Below are positions 45,406 to 54,506 of a stretch of 64,000 bases of DNA, one piece after another; within the stretch, counting starts at the first letter, position 1, and each line of letters starts with the position of its first letter. Location: assembly GCA_963812085.1 (NCBI GenBank), contig CAWETL010000003.1, forward strand, positions 558,001 to 622,000. The letters run 5' to 3'. The DNA comes from SPDF01 sp963812085 (GTDB lineage: Bacteria; Gemmatimonadota; Gemmatimonadetes; Gemmatimonadales; GWC2-71-9). The translations under genes were made by a program, and so were the position numbers. The notes under the pieces are model-generated. The model saw only the letters and a list, made by a program, of their open reading frames with translations, made no database searches and had not been told where the DNA came from.

Positions 45406-46317
45406 GTGCTCATCCGCCACGGCGGGGAACTCCCCGCATCCGCCATCACCCCCGAATCGACCTACCTGAGCCGGCGCTCCTTCGTGGCCGCCGCCGGCGG
45501 CGTGGCGCTGGGCGCGTTGCTGCCCCCCGGCTGGCGAGATCCACGCCTGCAGGGGCCCGGGCCGCTCAAGCCCACGCCCTACGAGGCCATCACCACCTAC
45601 AACAACTACTACGAGTTCGGCACCGGCAAGGACGACCCCGCGAAGTACGCCGGCGCGCTCAAGGTCTCTCCCTGGAGCGTGGACATCGCCGGGGAGGTCA
45701 AGCGCACGGGCCGGTACGCCTTCGAGGACCTGGTAAAGCCCTATCCCGCCCAGGAGCGGATCTACCGGCACCGCTGCGTCGAGGGCTGGTCGATGGTCGT
45801 GCCGTGGCTGGGCTTTCCCCTCGGCGACCTGATCCGCCGCCTCGAGCCCACCTCGCGCGCCAAGTTCGTCCAGTTCACCACGCTCAACGACCCGGCCCAG
45901 ATGCCGGGACAGCGGAGCGACATGCTGCCCTGGCCGTATGTCGAGGGGCTCCGGATGGACGAGGCCATGCACCCGCTCACCCTGCTCGTGACCGGCCTCT
46001 ACGGCAAGCCGCTTCCGAACCAGAACGGCGCGCCGCTTCGGCTGGTAGTCCCGTGGAAGTACGGGTTCAAGGGTGGCAAGGCGATCGTCCGGATCACGTT
46101 CATGGAAACCCAGCCGATGACGACCTGGAACATGGCCGTGCCGAGCGAGTACGGGTTCTATGCCAACGTGAACCCCCAGGTGGACCATCCCCGGTGGAGC
46201 CAGGCCCGGGAGCGGCCGATCGGCGGGTTCTTCAAGCAGGACACCCTGATGTTCAACGGCTATGCCGACCAGGTCGCGAGCCTGTACACCGGCATGAACC
46301 TGCGCACGAACTACTGA
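45406..46317 (+). CDS. msrP: Protein-methionine-sulfoxide reductase catalytic subunit MsrP
   Basis: Periplasmic molybdenum-cofactor enzyme (YedY family) repairing oxidised methionines. The 303-residue precursor has a twin-arginine signal (LSRRSFVAAAGGVALGALL). The Mo-ligand cysteine is in YRHRCVEGWSMVVPW near residue 125, and PYEAITTYNNYYEFGTGK is a family marker. GTG at 45406 is preceded by GGAG at 8 bases; a longer in-frame start at 45310 is less likely since it adds sequence unlike a Tat N-region. It is followed 7 bases later by its membrane partner. Confidence 0.92.
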   Translation: MLIRHGGELPASAITPESTYLSRRSFVAAAGGVALGALLPPGWRDPRLQGPGPLKPTPYEAITTYNNYYEFGTGKDDPAKYAGALKVSPWSVDIAGEVKRTGRYAFEDLVKPYPAQERIYRHRCVEGWSMVVPWLGFPLGDLIRRLEPTSRAKFVQFTTLNDPAQMPGQRSDMLPWPYVEGLRMDEAMHPLTLLVTGLYGKPLPNQNGAPLRLVVPWKYGFKGGKAIVRITFMETQPMTTWNMAVPSEYGFYANVNPQVDHPRWSQARERPIGGFFKQDTLMFNGYADQVASLYTGMNLRTNY

Positions 46318-46324
46318 ACCGGGA

Positions 46325-46969
46325 ATGACGCGCGCGCAGGTGATTCGCCGGATCGTGAAACCGGTCGTCTGGGCTGTGGGGCTGGGGATCCCGCTCCGGC
46401 TCACCTGGGGCGCCCTGCACGACACCCTCGGCAGCGACCCGGTCCGGACCATCCAGGAGTGGACGGGGAAGGGCACCCTGGTCGGCCTCCTGCTGACCCT
46501 TTCCATCACGCCCCTCCGCCGGCTCACCGGCTGGAACGAGTTGGTCCGGCTCCGGCGGCTCCTGGGGACCTTCGCCTTCTTCCTCGCGACCCTTCACCTG
46601 CTGACCTACGTCGTGTTCGACCAGTCGCTCTCGCTCGCGCGGATCAGGGACGACGTGATGGAGCACCCGTGGGTCACCGCCGGGTTCGCCGGGTGGCTCC
46701 TGATGGTGCCGCTGGCCCTCACCTCCACGGCGGGGATGGTGCGCCGCCTCGGCGGCAAGCGCTGGCAGCGGCTTCACCAGCTGATCTACTTTTCGGCCGC
46801 CGCCGGAGTCTTCCACTTCCTCTGGTTGGTCAAGAAGGACGTGACCACCCCGGCGCGGTTCGGCCTGGTCCTCGTGCTCCTGCTCGCGACGCGGCTCCTG
46901 TTTCGGGGGCGGCAGGCGCCGAAGCGGGCGAGGGTCCCGGAGCCAAGCGAGGTGGCCTCGCCGCCCTGA
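46325..46969 (+). CDS. msrQ: Heme-binding membrane subunit MsrQ
   Basis: Six-helix cytochrome b-type membrane protein (YedZ family) of 214 residues, which passes electrons to MsrP. Helices are visible in KGTLVGLLLTLSITPLRRLT, RRLLGTFAFFLATLHLLTYV (heme-ligand His), and LHQLIYFSAAAGVFHFLWLV (His ligands). The WTGKGTLVG and WQRLHQLIYF segments are characteristic. The pair forms an operon. Confidence 0.93.
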   Translation: MTRAQVIRRIVKPVVWAVGLGIPLRLTWGALHDTLGSDPVRTIQEWTGKGTLVGLLLTLSITPLRRLTGWNELVRLRRLLGTFAFFLATLHLLTYVVFDQSLSLARIRDDVMEHPWVTAGFAGWLLMVPLALTSTAGMVRRLGGKRWQRLHQLIYFSAAAGVFHFLWLVKKDVTTPARFGLVLVLLLATRLLFRGRQAPKRARVPEPSEVASPP

Positions 46970-46979
46970 CGCGGGCTGC

Positions 46980-47008
46980 TTGATTCGATCCGGCGGCTCC
47001 GCTAGCTT
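46980..47008 (+). promoter_or_regulatory. Promoter of the pyr operon, probably leaderless
   Basis: TTGATT (46980-46985), 17 bases, TAGCTT (47003-47008). The pyrR ATG is only 9 bases after the -10, so the mRNA would start at or within a few bases of the start codon. Confidence 0.6.
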
Positions 47009-47017
47009 CCGTTCTCG

Positions 47018-47557
47018 ATGCCCTCACGTTCCCCCCTGCTCGATGAACGAGCCATCGCACGCACCCTGGCGCGCATGGCCGTTGAAATCGTCGAGCGGTG
47101 TCACGGAACGGAGGGCCTTTTGCTGGTCGGCATCCAGCGGCGCGGGGTGGAGCTGGCGGAGCGGATCGGCAAGCTGATCGGGAGCGCGGAAGGCGTCTCC
47201 GTGCCGCTCGGCAAGCTCGACATCACCCTCTACCGCGACGACCTGCAGGCCATCGGTCCCCGGCCGGTCGTGGGCGAGACCAGCCTCCCCGCCTCCCTGG
47301 ACGACCGTACCGTCGTCATCGTGGACGACGTCCTCCACACCGGGCGCACCGTCCGCGCCGCCCTCGACGAGTTCGCCGACTTCGGCCGCCCGCGGCGGAT
47401 CCTCCTCTGCGTCCTCATCGACCGCGGCGGCCGGGAGCTGCCCATCCAGGCCGATGTCGCCGGGCAGACGGTGCGCGTGGGCCCGGGGGAGCGGGTGGAC
47501 GTCTTCGTCACCGAGCTGGACGGCCGCGACGCGGTGGAGCTGGCCCGTGACAGCTGA
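47018..47557 (+). CDS. pyrR: Bifunctional pyr operon regulator / uracil phosphoribosyltransferase PyrR
   Basis: PRTase-fold protein of 179 residues. The PRPP-binding motif is VVIVDDVLHTGRTVRAALD near residue 97, and LLVGIQRRGVELAERIG and PLGKLDITLYRDDL are PyrR markers. In Gram-positive bacteria PyrR binds pyr mRNA to attenuate transcription. No anti-terminator/terminator leader is seen here because the transcript appears leaderless, so regulation may differ or occur within the operon. The C-terminus overlaps pyrB by 11 bases. Confidence 0.92.
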   Translation: MPSRSPLLDERAIARTLARMAVEIVERCHGTEGLLLVGIQRRGVELAERIGKLIGSAEGVSVPLGKLDITLYRDDLQAIGPRPVVGETSLPASLDDRTVVIVDDVLHTGRTVRAALDEFADFGRPRRILLCVLIDRGGRELPIQADVAGQTVRVGPGERVDVFVTELDGRDAVELARDS

Positions 47558-48524
47558 CGCCACCGCCGTGCCCGCGCTCGGGAAGGACCTGATCGGCCTC
47601 GAGACCTTGAGCGCCGCGCAGATCAGGGTCATCCTCGACACCGCCGAGCCGTTCAAGGAGGTCAGCGAACGGGCCATCAAGAAGGTGCCCGCCCTCCGCG
47701 GCAAGACCATCGTCAATCTCTTCTTCGAGGCCTCCACCCGCACCCGGATCAGCTTCGAGTTCGCCGAGAAGCGGCTGTCCGCCGACACCGTGAATGTGGC
47801 GACGCAGGGGTCCTCGGTGTCGAAGGGAGAGACGCTGGTCGACACCGCGCGCAACCTCGAGGCGATGCGGATCGACATGGTGGTGATCCGCCACGGGGCG
47901 TCGGGGGCAGCCAAGTTCCTGGGCGACCGGATCGAGTCGAACGTCATCAACGCCGGCGACGGCAAGCACGAACACCCGACCCAGGCGCTGCTCGACATCC
48001 TCACCCTGCGGGACCGGTTCGGCGAGCTGGCGGGGCTCAAGGTGGCCATCTGCGGCGACATCCTGCACAGCCGGGTGGCGCGCAGCAATATCTGGGGCCT
48101 CACCAAGCTCGGCGTGGAAGTGGGGGTCTGCGGACCGCCGTCCCTGCTGCCGCGGGAGGTCGAGGCGCTCGGCGTCACCGTCCTTCCCCGGATCGAGGAC
48201 GCCATCGCCTGGGCCGACGCGCTCAACGTGCTCCGCCTCCAGCTCGAGCGGATGCAGGCGGGTTTCATCCCGTCGCTCCGGGAATACAACCGCGTCTTCG
48301 GCGTCACCCGGGAGCGCCTCGAGCGCGCCCCGAAAGACCTGGTCATCCTCCACCCCGGCCCGATGAACCGGGGCGTCGAGATCGACAGCGACGTCGCCGA
48401 CGGCCCCTTCAGCGTCATCCTCCCGCAGGTCACCAACGGCGTGGCGGTCCGGATGGCGGTGCTCTACCTGCTGGCGGGCGGCACCGGGGCGGTGGCCGCG
48501 GCGGCGCGAGGAGAAACGTCGTGA
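47547..48524 (+). CDS. pyrB: Aspartate carbamoyltransferase catalytic subunit
   Basis: Forms carbamoyl-aspartate in pyrimidine synthesis. The 325-residue protein has the carbamoyl-phosphate site FEASTRTRISFEFAEKRL near residue 60, GSSVSKGETLVDTARNLE, RHGASGAAKFL, and GDGKHEHPTQALLDILTL near 137. GTG at 47547 gives the normal N-terminus (the first homologous part is LIGLETLSAAQIR). No pyrI regulatory subunit is present. The order pyrR-pyrB-pyrC is a common one. Confidence 0.95.
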   Translation: MTADATAVPALGKDLIGLETLSAAQIRVILDTAEPFKEVSERAIKKVPALRGKTIVNLFFEASTRTRISFEFAEKRLSADTVNVATQGSSVSKGETLVDTARNLEAMRIDMVVIRHGASGAAKFLGDRIESNVINAGDGKHEHPTQALLDILTLRDRFGELAGLKVAICGDILHSRVARSNIWGLTKLGVEVGVCGPPSLLPREVEALGVTVLPRIEDAIAWADALNVLRLQLERMQAGFIPSLREYNRVFGVTRERLERAPKDLVILHPGPMNRGVEIDSDVADGPFSVILPQVTNGVAVRMAVLYLLAGGTGAVAAAARGETS

Positions 48525-49810
48525 CTCCCATCCTGATCCGTGGCGGCCGCGTCATCGACCCGTCCCGCGGCACCGACGGCCTCGCCGACGTGCTGCTCGA
48601 GGACGGGCGCATCTCGGCGGTGGGCCGGGGCGTGGTGGCGGACGAGGGCGCGACGATCATCGAGGCGGCCGGGAAAGTCGTGGCCCCCGGGCTCATCGAC
48701 CTGCACGTCCATCTCCGGGAGCCGGGGCAGGAGGATCTCGAGACGGTTTCCACCGGTGCGATGGCCGCGGCGGCGGGCGGGTTCACCGCTGTCTGCGCCA
48801 TGCCGAACACCGACCCGGTGACGGACAACCAGGCGGCCGTCGGCTTCATCGTGAGCCAGGCGCAGCGTGCCGGGAAGGCGCGGGTCTACCCGATCGGCGC
48901 CGTCACCCTCGGGCAGCGCGGGGAACAGCTGGCGGAGTTCGGCGAGCTCGTCGGCGCCGGCGCGGTGGCCGTGAGCGACGACGGCAAGCCGGTCGCCACC
49001 AGCCACATGATGCGCACGGCGCTCGAATACGCCCGCACGTTCGGCATCCCGGTCGCCGACCACTGCGAGGACATGAGCCTGGCGCAGGGCGGCGCGATGC
49101 ACGAGGGGCTGGTCAGCACCCGGCTCGGCCTCAAGGGAATCCCGGCCGCGGCGGAAGAGATCATGGTGGCCCGGGACATCATCCTCGCCGAACTGACCGG
49201 CGGCCATGTCCATCTTTGCCACATGTCCACCCGCGGCTCCGTGGAACTCATCCGCCGGGGGAAGGAGCGCGGAATCCGGGTCACTGCCGAGGCGACGCCG
49301 CACCATTTCTCGCTCACCCACGAGCGGTGCGAACACTACGACACCAACGCCAAGATGAACCCGCCGCTCCGCGAGGCGGCCGACGTGGAGGCCATCCGGC
49401 GCGGGCTGAAGGACGGGACGATCGACGTCGTCGCCAGCGACCACGCGCCGCACCACTACGACGCCAAGGAGCGGGAGTTCGATCTTGCGCCCAACGGCAT
49501 CATCGGCCTGGAGACGGCGCTGGGCGTGGCGATCCGGGACCTGGTGGAGACGGGCGTGCTCTCGCTGCCCGAGCTCGTCGAGCGGATGAGCACCCGGGCG
49601 GCGCGGATCTTCAATTTGCCGGGCGGCACCCTCGCGGTCGGTGCGCCGGCCGACGTCGTGGTCTTCGACCCCACCGAACGGTGGGTGGTCCGCCCCGACG
49701 CCTTCTACTCCAAGAGCCGGAATACGCCGTACGGCGGCGCCACGCTGGTCGGCCGGGCCCACCAGACCATCGTGCGGGGCCGGGTCGTCTTCGACCTGTC
49801 GACTGCCTGA
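48521..49810 (+). CDS. pyrC: Dihydroorotase
   Basis: Zinc amidohydrolase that cyclises carbamoyl-aspartate. The 429-residue protein is the long (class I) form: DLHVHLREPGQEDLET near residue 60 for metal ligands, FTAVCAMPNTDPVTDN, a histidine-containing VHLCHMSTRGSVELIR, and ASDHAPHHYDAKEREFD near 306. All metal ligands appear intact, so it is likely catalytic rather than a PyrB-associated pseudo-dihydroorotase. GTG overlaps the pyrB stop. Confidence 0.95.
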   Translation: MTPILIRGGRVIDPSRGTDGLADVLLEDGRISAVGRGVVADEGATIIEAAGKVVAPGLIDLHVHLREPGQEDLETVSTGAMAAAAGGFTAVCAMPNTDPVTDNQAAVGFIVSQAQRAGKARVYPIGAVTLGQRGEQLAEFGELVGAGAVAVSDDGKPVATSHMMRTALEYARTFGIPVADHCEDMSLAQGGAMHEGLVSTRLGLKGIPAAAEEIMVARDIILAELTGGHVHLCHMSTRGSVELIRRGKERGIRVTAEATPHHFSLTHERCEHYDTNAKMNPPLREAADVEAIRRGLKDGTIDVVASDHAPHHYDAKEREFDLAPNGIIGLETALGVAIRDLVETGVLSLPELVERMSTRAARIFNLPGGTLAVGAPADVVVFDPTERWVVRPDAFYSKSRNTPYGGATLVGRAHQTIVRGRVVFDLSTA

Positions 49811-49831
49811 CCCCGACGGCGCCCCGACGGG

Positions 49832-49860
49832 GTGCCGCCCGCGTGGGACGGCGTTACATT
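49832..49860 (+). promoter_or_regulatory. Possible promoter for a short leader ORF and the zinc-ribbon gene
   Basis: GTGCCG (49832-49837, weak -35), 17 bases, TACATT (49855-49860). An ATG follows after 6 bases. Confidence 0.4.
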
Positions 49861-49866
49861 GGTTGC

Positions 49867-49935
49867 ATGTCGTCCGGCGAGCGCACTGGCGCCCGCCCGC
49901 CGTGCCCTTCGCCGCCCCGGCGCCAGCCGTCATGA
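49867..49935 (+). CDS. Putative 22-codon leaderless leader peptide
   Basis: A 22-codon frame starts 6 bases after the TACATT -10 and ends 15 bases before the zinc-ribbon gene. The peptide is rich in Pro, Arg and Ser with two Pro-Pro pairs. It resembles no known peptide. It may be an upstream ORF or chance; the case rests only on spacing like that of other leaderless starts here. Confidence 0.25.
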   Translation: MSSGERTGARPPCPSPPRRQPS

Positions 49936-49950
49936 GAGGGAAGTGACACC

Positions 49951-50865
49951 ATGGCGAAATCGCCCCCCCGACCCGCCAATCCGATCGACGCGCTGCTCGA
50001 GGAGCGCGACCGCTTCCAGACCTGGCTGACCCGCCTGGACGAGGCCGGTTCCACGGCGCCGCCGGCGGTCCGTGCCCGGATCCGGGGCGACTACCAGCAG
50101 CGGCTGGACCAGGTCATCGAACAGCTGCGCACCCACGCGGCCGCGGTCGCGGAGCAACTTGCGTCGCTTCGCGTGCAGCAGGCGGACCTGACCCAGCGCG
50201 AGGCCGAGGCCCAGGAGACGCTGGCCGAAGCGGAGATTCGGCACGCGGTCGGCGAGTACGAGGAATCCGAGTGGGAGCGGGTGCGGGGCGAAAGCGAGCG
50301 CCTGCTGATCGATGTGCGCGAGGAACTCGCGCGGGTGAGCGACGAGATCGCGCGGCTGGGCGAGGTGCAGGGACTGATCGCCGGCCCGCCACCGCCGCCC
50401 CCACCGGCCCCGGTCGCCGCGGTGCCTGCACCCGCTCCCGCTCCCGCACCCGCGCAGGACGACGGCAGCGATTGGGAGCCGGACATCCCGCTCGCCGAGG
50501 CACCGGCCGAGAAGCCGGCGCCCGTCATCCCCAGCGCCCCACGCTTCACCCCGCGGGGCGGCGTCAAGTCGTCCGAGCCGTCGCCGCCGCGCACGTTGCC
50601 GTTTCCCGGCCGGCAGGAGGCGTCGCCCGACGACCTCGCGTTCCTCAAGTCCATGGCCGACGAGACCCCGACGCCCAAGCGGAGCAGTGGAGCCTCGCCT
50701 CGGGTCAGTGACGCGGGATCGAAGCCGGCCGAGCCGGCGCCGGGCGCGGAGCGCCCCAGCCAGGCGGCGGCGCCCAAGACGCTCAAGTGTGGCGAGTGCG
50801 GGACGCTCAACCGTCCGACGGAGTGGTACTGCGAACGGTGCGGGGCGGAGCTGGCTGCGCTGTAG
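49951..50865 (+). CDS. Coiled-coil protein with C-terminal zinc ribbon
   Basis: Not a named family I recognise; 304 residues. Residues 10-150 are a long charged coiled coil (DYQQRLDQVIEQLRTHAAAV and following). A Pro/Ala-rich linker of about 110 residues is followed by a treble-cleft/zinc-ribbon end, CGECGTLNRPTEWYCERCG, with four cysteines. A role in binding protein or nucleic acid partners is possible. An AGAGGGAAG site precedes the ATG. It ends at a terminator shared with rpsT. Confidence 0.7.
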   Translation: MAKSPPRPANPIDALLEERDRFQTWLTRLDEAGSTAPPAVRARIRGDYQQRLDQVIEQLRTHAAAVAEQLASLRVQQADLTQREAEAQETLAEAEIRHAVGEYEESEWERVRGESERLLIDVREELARVSDEIARLGEVQGLIAGPPPPPPPAPVAAVPAPAPAPAPAQDDGSDWEPDIPLAEAPAEKPAPVIPSAPRFTPRGGVKSSEPSPPRTLPFPGRQEASPDDLAFLKSMADETPTPKRSSGASPRVSDAGSKPAEPAPGAERPSQAAAPKTLKCGECGTLNRPTEWYCERCGAELAAL

Positions 50866-50889
50866 CTGCCGGCAGGGTGGGGAATGCGA

Positions 50890-50919
50890 ACGGGGCCCGG
50901 CAGTCTTGCCGGGCCCCGT
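50890..50919. terminator. Bidirectional terminator between the zinc-ribbon gene and rpsT
   Basis: A perfect 13-bp stem (50890-50902 with 50907-50919) with tetraloop GTCT, in the 78-base gap between two convergent genes. No long T tract follows on either side. Confidence 0.75.
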
Positions 50920-50943
50920 GCCGTTCCGGGAAATGCGGTCGGG

Positions 50944-51198
50944 TCAGCTCTTTGCGGCTGCGGCCTTGGCGAGACGGCTCTTCTGGCGGGCCGCCGTCTT
51001 CGGGTGCACCAGGTTCTTGCGGCCGGCGCGGTCCAGCAGGCGGCTGGCTTCGGTCAGGGCCTTGGTGGCCTCCGCCTTCGTCGTGGCGGCGCGGACCTTC
51101 TTGAGCGCGGTACGCAGCGTGCTCCGCTGGGTCTTGTTCCGGGCGGTGCGGACCTTCGTCTGGCGCATGCGCTTCTTGGCGGACTTGATGCGGGGCAA
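50944..51198 (-). CDS. rpsT: 30S ribosomal protein S20
   Basis: Binds 16S rRNA; 84 residues, basic and helical. The N-terminus PRIKSAKKRMRQTKVRTARN and the C-terminal ASRLLDRAGRKNLVHPKTAA match S20. Start codon is TTG, as also in E. coli rpsT, where a UUG start contributes to autoregulation. AGAGG lies 6 bases upstream. Its promoter is 51261-51289 on the minus strand, giving a leader of about 55 bases. Confidence 0.95.
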   Translation of the reverse strand: MPRIKSAKKRMRQTKVRTARNKTQRSTLRTALKKVRAATTKAEATKALTEASRLLDRAGRKNLVHPKTAARQKSRLAKAAAAKS

Positions 51199-51260
51199 AG
51201 CGGACCTCTCGGAATCGGTGCGACGGAAGGGCCCATCCCTCCCGGAAACGGCAAGCGCGA

Positions 51261-51289
51261 ATCATAGTGACGACCTCGCGCAAGGTCAA
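51261..51289 (-). promoter_or_regulatory. Promoter of rpsT
   Basis: On the minus strand TTGACC (51289-51284), 17-base spacer, TATGAT (51266-51261): the best -35/-10 pair in the window, fitting a highly expressed ribosomal gene. Confidence 0.8.
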
Positions 51290-51302
51290 GCGGCACGGTG
51301 CT

Positions 51303-51331
51303 TTGACTTGCCTCCGGCCGTGGTGTATTGT
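51303..51331 (+). promoter_or_regulatory. Promoter of the scpA-scpB-rluB operon
   Basis: TTGACT (51303-51308), 17-base spacer, TATTGT (51326-51331), back-to-back with the rpsT promoter; the two -35 elements are 13 bases apart. The predicted transcript begins near 51338, ruling out the upstream GTG at 51267 as a scpA start. Confidence 0.75.
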
Positions 51332-51389
51332 TCCGCGCGCCGCGAATGGCGCCGCACCTCGTTCTCCCCTCTCATCATCTGGACGACGG

Positions 51390-52154
51390 TTGGACGAACC
51401 TGCCGCCATCACCCTGCCGATCCCGCCGACCACGGCGCTGGGCGCCTCGCCGACGTTTGTCGTCGAACTCGAGGCGTTCTCCGGTCCCCTCGACCTCCTG
51501 CTGCACCTCCTCCGGGAGGAAGAGCTCGAGATCGCGGACATCCCGATCGCGCGGATCGCCGACCAGTTCCTGGGGGCCATTCACCAGCTGGGCCTGAACC
51601 AGGCGGCGGACTACCTGGAGATGGCGGGTCGCCTGCTGCGCCTCAAGGCGCAGATGCTCCTCCCGCGGCGAAGCGAAGAGGACGGCTGGGAGGATCCACG
51701 GGCCGAGCTGGTCCGGCGCCTGCTCGAGTACCAGCAGATCCGCGAGGTGGCCCTCTGGCTGGGGCGCGCGGCGGAACGCCGGGCCGACCAGTACGCGCGC
51801 GGGTTCCTGCCGGCGCCGCCGGAACTGCCGCCGCTCCCGCTCCAGATCGATCTGGTCGGACTGCTGGAGGCGGTCCAGCGGGTGATCGAGGCCATCCCGT
51901 CGCCGGTGCTGCACCGGGTGGTGGCCCGTCCGCTGGACGTGGAAGGCGCCAACCGCCGGATCGCCGCGCTCCTGGAGGAGCGGGAAGAGTTCGGCTGGGC
52001 GGAGGCGCTCGGGCCCGCGCCCACCATCACCGACGTGTTGTCCACGCTCCTGGCGCTGCTCGAGCTCGCGCGCCGCGGCACAGTTTCCCTGACCCAGGCG
52101 GCGCCGTTCGCGCCGATGGTGATTCGCCGTGACACCTCTCGCCCAGCTGATTGA
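51390..52154 (+). CDS. scpA: Segregation and condensation protein A
   Basis: Kleisin subunit of the SMC-ScpAB condensin. The protein (254 residues from the TTG at 51390) has the conserved FSGPLDLLLHLLREEELEI near residue 30, IADQFLGAIHQL, LEMAGRLLRLKAQMLLP, and the C-terminal winged helix. The longer frame back to 51267 covers the promoter, so the TTG at 51390 is preferred. Overlaps scpB by 26 bases. Confidence 0.9.
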   Translation: MDEPAAITLPIPPTTALGASPTFVVELEAFSGPLDLLLHLLREEELEIADIPIARIADQFLGAIHQLGLNQAADYLEMAGRLLRLKAQMLLPRRSEEDGWEDPRAELVRRLLEYQQIREVALWLGRAAERRADQYARGFLPAPPELPPLPLQIDLVGLLEAVQRVIEAIPSPVLHRVVARPLDVEGANRRIAALLEEREEFGWAEALGPAPTITDVLSTLLALLELARRGTVSLTQAAPFAPMVIRRDTSRPAD

Positions 52155-52713
52155 AGCCGCGTTGTTCGCCGCCTCCCGCCCGCTCACGGTGGAGGAGCTG
52201 GCCGTGCTCGACTCCGAGGCGTCGCTCGCCGACGTCCGCACCGCGCTCGAGCAGCTGCGCGAGGCCTACGACTTCAACCAGCACGCGATCGAGCTGGTGG
52301 AGATGGCCGGCGGCTTCCAGCTGCTCACCCGGCCGGCGTTCGCCCAGGCGCTGGAGCGCGCCCAGTTCACCGTGCGCGCCTCCCGGCTCACCGCCGCTGC
52401 GCTGGAGACTCTCGCCATCATCGCCTACCGCCAGCCGGTGGGACGGAGCGAGATCGAGGAGATCCGCGGCGTGTCGGCGGGCGGCGTGCTGCGCTCGCTG
52501 CAGGAGCGGGGTCTCATCGAGGTGGTGGGGCGGAGCGAGGCGCTCGGGCGCCCGCTGCTCTACGGGACCACGCCGATGTTCCTCGAACTGCTGGGCCTCA
52601 AGGACCTGGCGGACCTCCCGCGGGCGGAAGAACTGAGCATCGCCATCCAGCCGCCCCAGCCGCTCCCGGAGTCGACCGAAGACGCCGCCGCCTACGTGCC
52701 GGCCGAATCATGA
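52129..52713 (+). CDS. scpB: Segregation and condensation protein B
   Basis: Winged-helix partner of ScpA in chromosome condensation; 194 residues. Features include LAQLIEAALFAASRPLTVEE at the N-terminus, RLTAAALETLAIIAYRQPV and RSEIEEIRGVSAGGVLRSL, the most conserved part of the family, and YGTTPMFLELLGL. GTG start lies within the scpA end. The stop overlaps rluB. Confidence 0.94.
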   Translation: MTPLAQLIEAALFAASRPLTVEELAVLDSEASLADVRTALEQLREAYDFNQHAIELVEMAGGFQLLTRPAFAQALERAQFTVRASRLTAAALETLAIIAYRQPVGRSEIEEIRGVSAGGVLRSLQERGLIEVVGRSEALGRPLLYGTTPMFLELLGLKDLADLPRAEELSIAIQPPQPLPESTEDAAAYVPAES

Positions 52714-53441
52714 GCGAAATGCGTGTGCAGCGCGCCCTCGCCCGGGCCGGCATCGCCTCGCGGCGCGCGGCGGAGGAACTAATCCGCGCGGGGCGCGTAC
52801 GGGTGGACGGGAAGGTCGCGGAGCTCGGCAGCAAGGTGGATCCCGACCGGCAGAAGATCACGGTGGGCGGCAGGGCGGTGCAGGTGGTCGCGCGCCGGTG
52901 GCTGGCCTTCCACAAGCCCCTCGGCGTCGTGACCACCGCGAGCGACGAAGAGGGGCGCCGGACGGTGCTCGACTTCATCAACGATCCTGCCGGGCTCACC
53001 TATGTCGGCCGACTCGACGTGATGACCACCGGACTCCTCCTGCTCACCACCGACGGCGAGGCCGTGCACCGGCTGACCCACCCCAAGTACCGGGTGCCGC
53101 GGCACTACACGGCGCTGGTGCACGGGCGGCCCACGGCCGAGCTCGAGAAGCTGGCCCGCGAGCGGATCGTGGTGGAGGGCCGGCCGGTGGTGGCGGAGGA
53201 GGTGCGGGTGCGGCCCGGCAGCGCCGGGCGAAGCATCCTCGACGTGACGCTCACCGAGGGCCGGAACCGGATCGTCCGCCGCTGGTGCGAGGCGATGGGC
53301 CTCAAGGTCGAGCGGCTGGCGCGCCTCTCCTACGGCCCGGTGCGGCTCGGCGACCTCCCGGTCGGCCGCTCGCGCCCGCTCACGCCGAAGGAAGAAGCCG
53401 CCATCTACAAGACCATCCGGCTCGACCCGTCCGGCGCCTGA
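52710..53441 (+). CDS. rluB: Ribosomal large subunit pseudouridine synthase B family
   Basis: RsuA/RluB-family enzyme modifying rRNA. The 243-residue protein has an N-terminal S4 RNA-binding domain (MRVQRALARAGIASRRAAEE, RAGRVRVDGKVAELGSKV) and the catalytic domain with YVGRLDVMTTGLLLLTTDG, containing the active aspartate, and EGRNRIVRRWCEAMGLKVERL. Location after scpAB is a widespread arrangement. RluB is more likely than RsuA from context, but target site is not proven. Confidence 0.88.
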   Translation: MSEMRVQRALARAGIASRRAAEELIRAGRVRVDGKVAELGSKVDPDRQKITVGGRAVQVVARRWLAFHKPLGVVTTASDEEGRRTVLDFINDPAGLTYVGRLDVMTTGLLLLTTDGEAVHRLTHPKYRVPRHYTALVHGRPTAELEKLARERIVVEGRPVVAEEVRVRPGSAGRSILDVTLTEGRNRIVRRWCEAMGLKVERLARLSYGPVRLGDLPVGRSRPLTPKEEAAIYKTIRLDPSGA

Positions 53442-53443
53442 TC

Positions 53444-53461
53444 GCGGGCGATCTCGCCCGC
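53444..53461 (+). terminator. Hairpin between rluB and the MoxR gene
   Basis: GCGGGCG and CGCCCGC pair around ATCT (53444-53461), immediately after the rluB stop. It has no T tract, so termination is uncertain. Confidence 0.4.
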
Positions 53462-53482
53462 CCACACTTCGGAGGATGACGC

Positions 53483-54469
<987 letters not shown>

Positions 54470-54506
54470 ACGCCCGCAGCGCGCCCGTCACGAGGCGCCT
54501 TCCGAC

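Noticed and set aside
51267..51389. Longer scpA N-terminus from GTG at 51267
   Set aside because: The stretch contains the TTGACT-17-TATTGT promoter, so it cannot be in the transcript from that promoter; residues are not ScpA-like.
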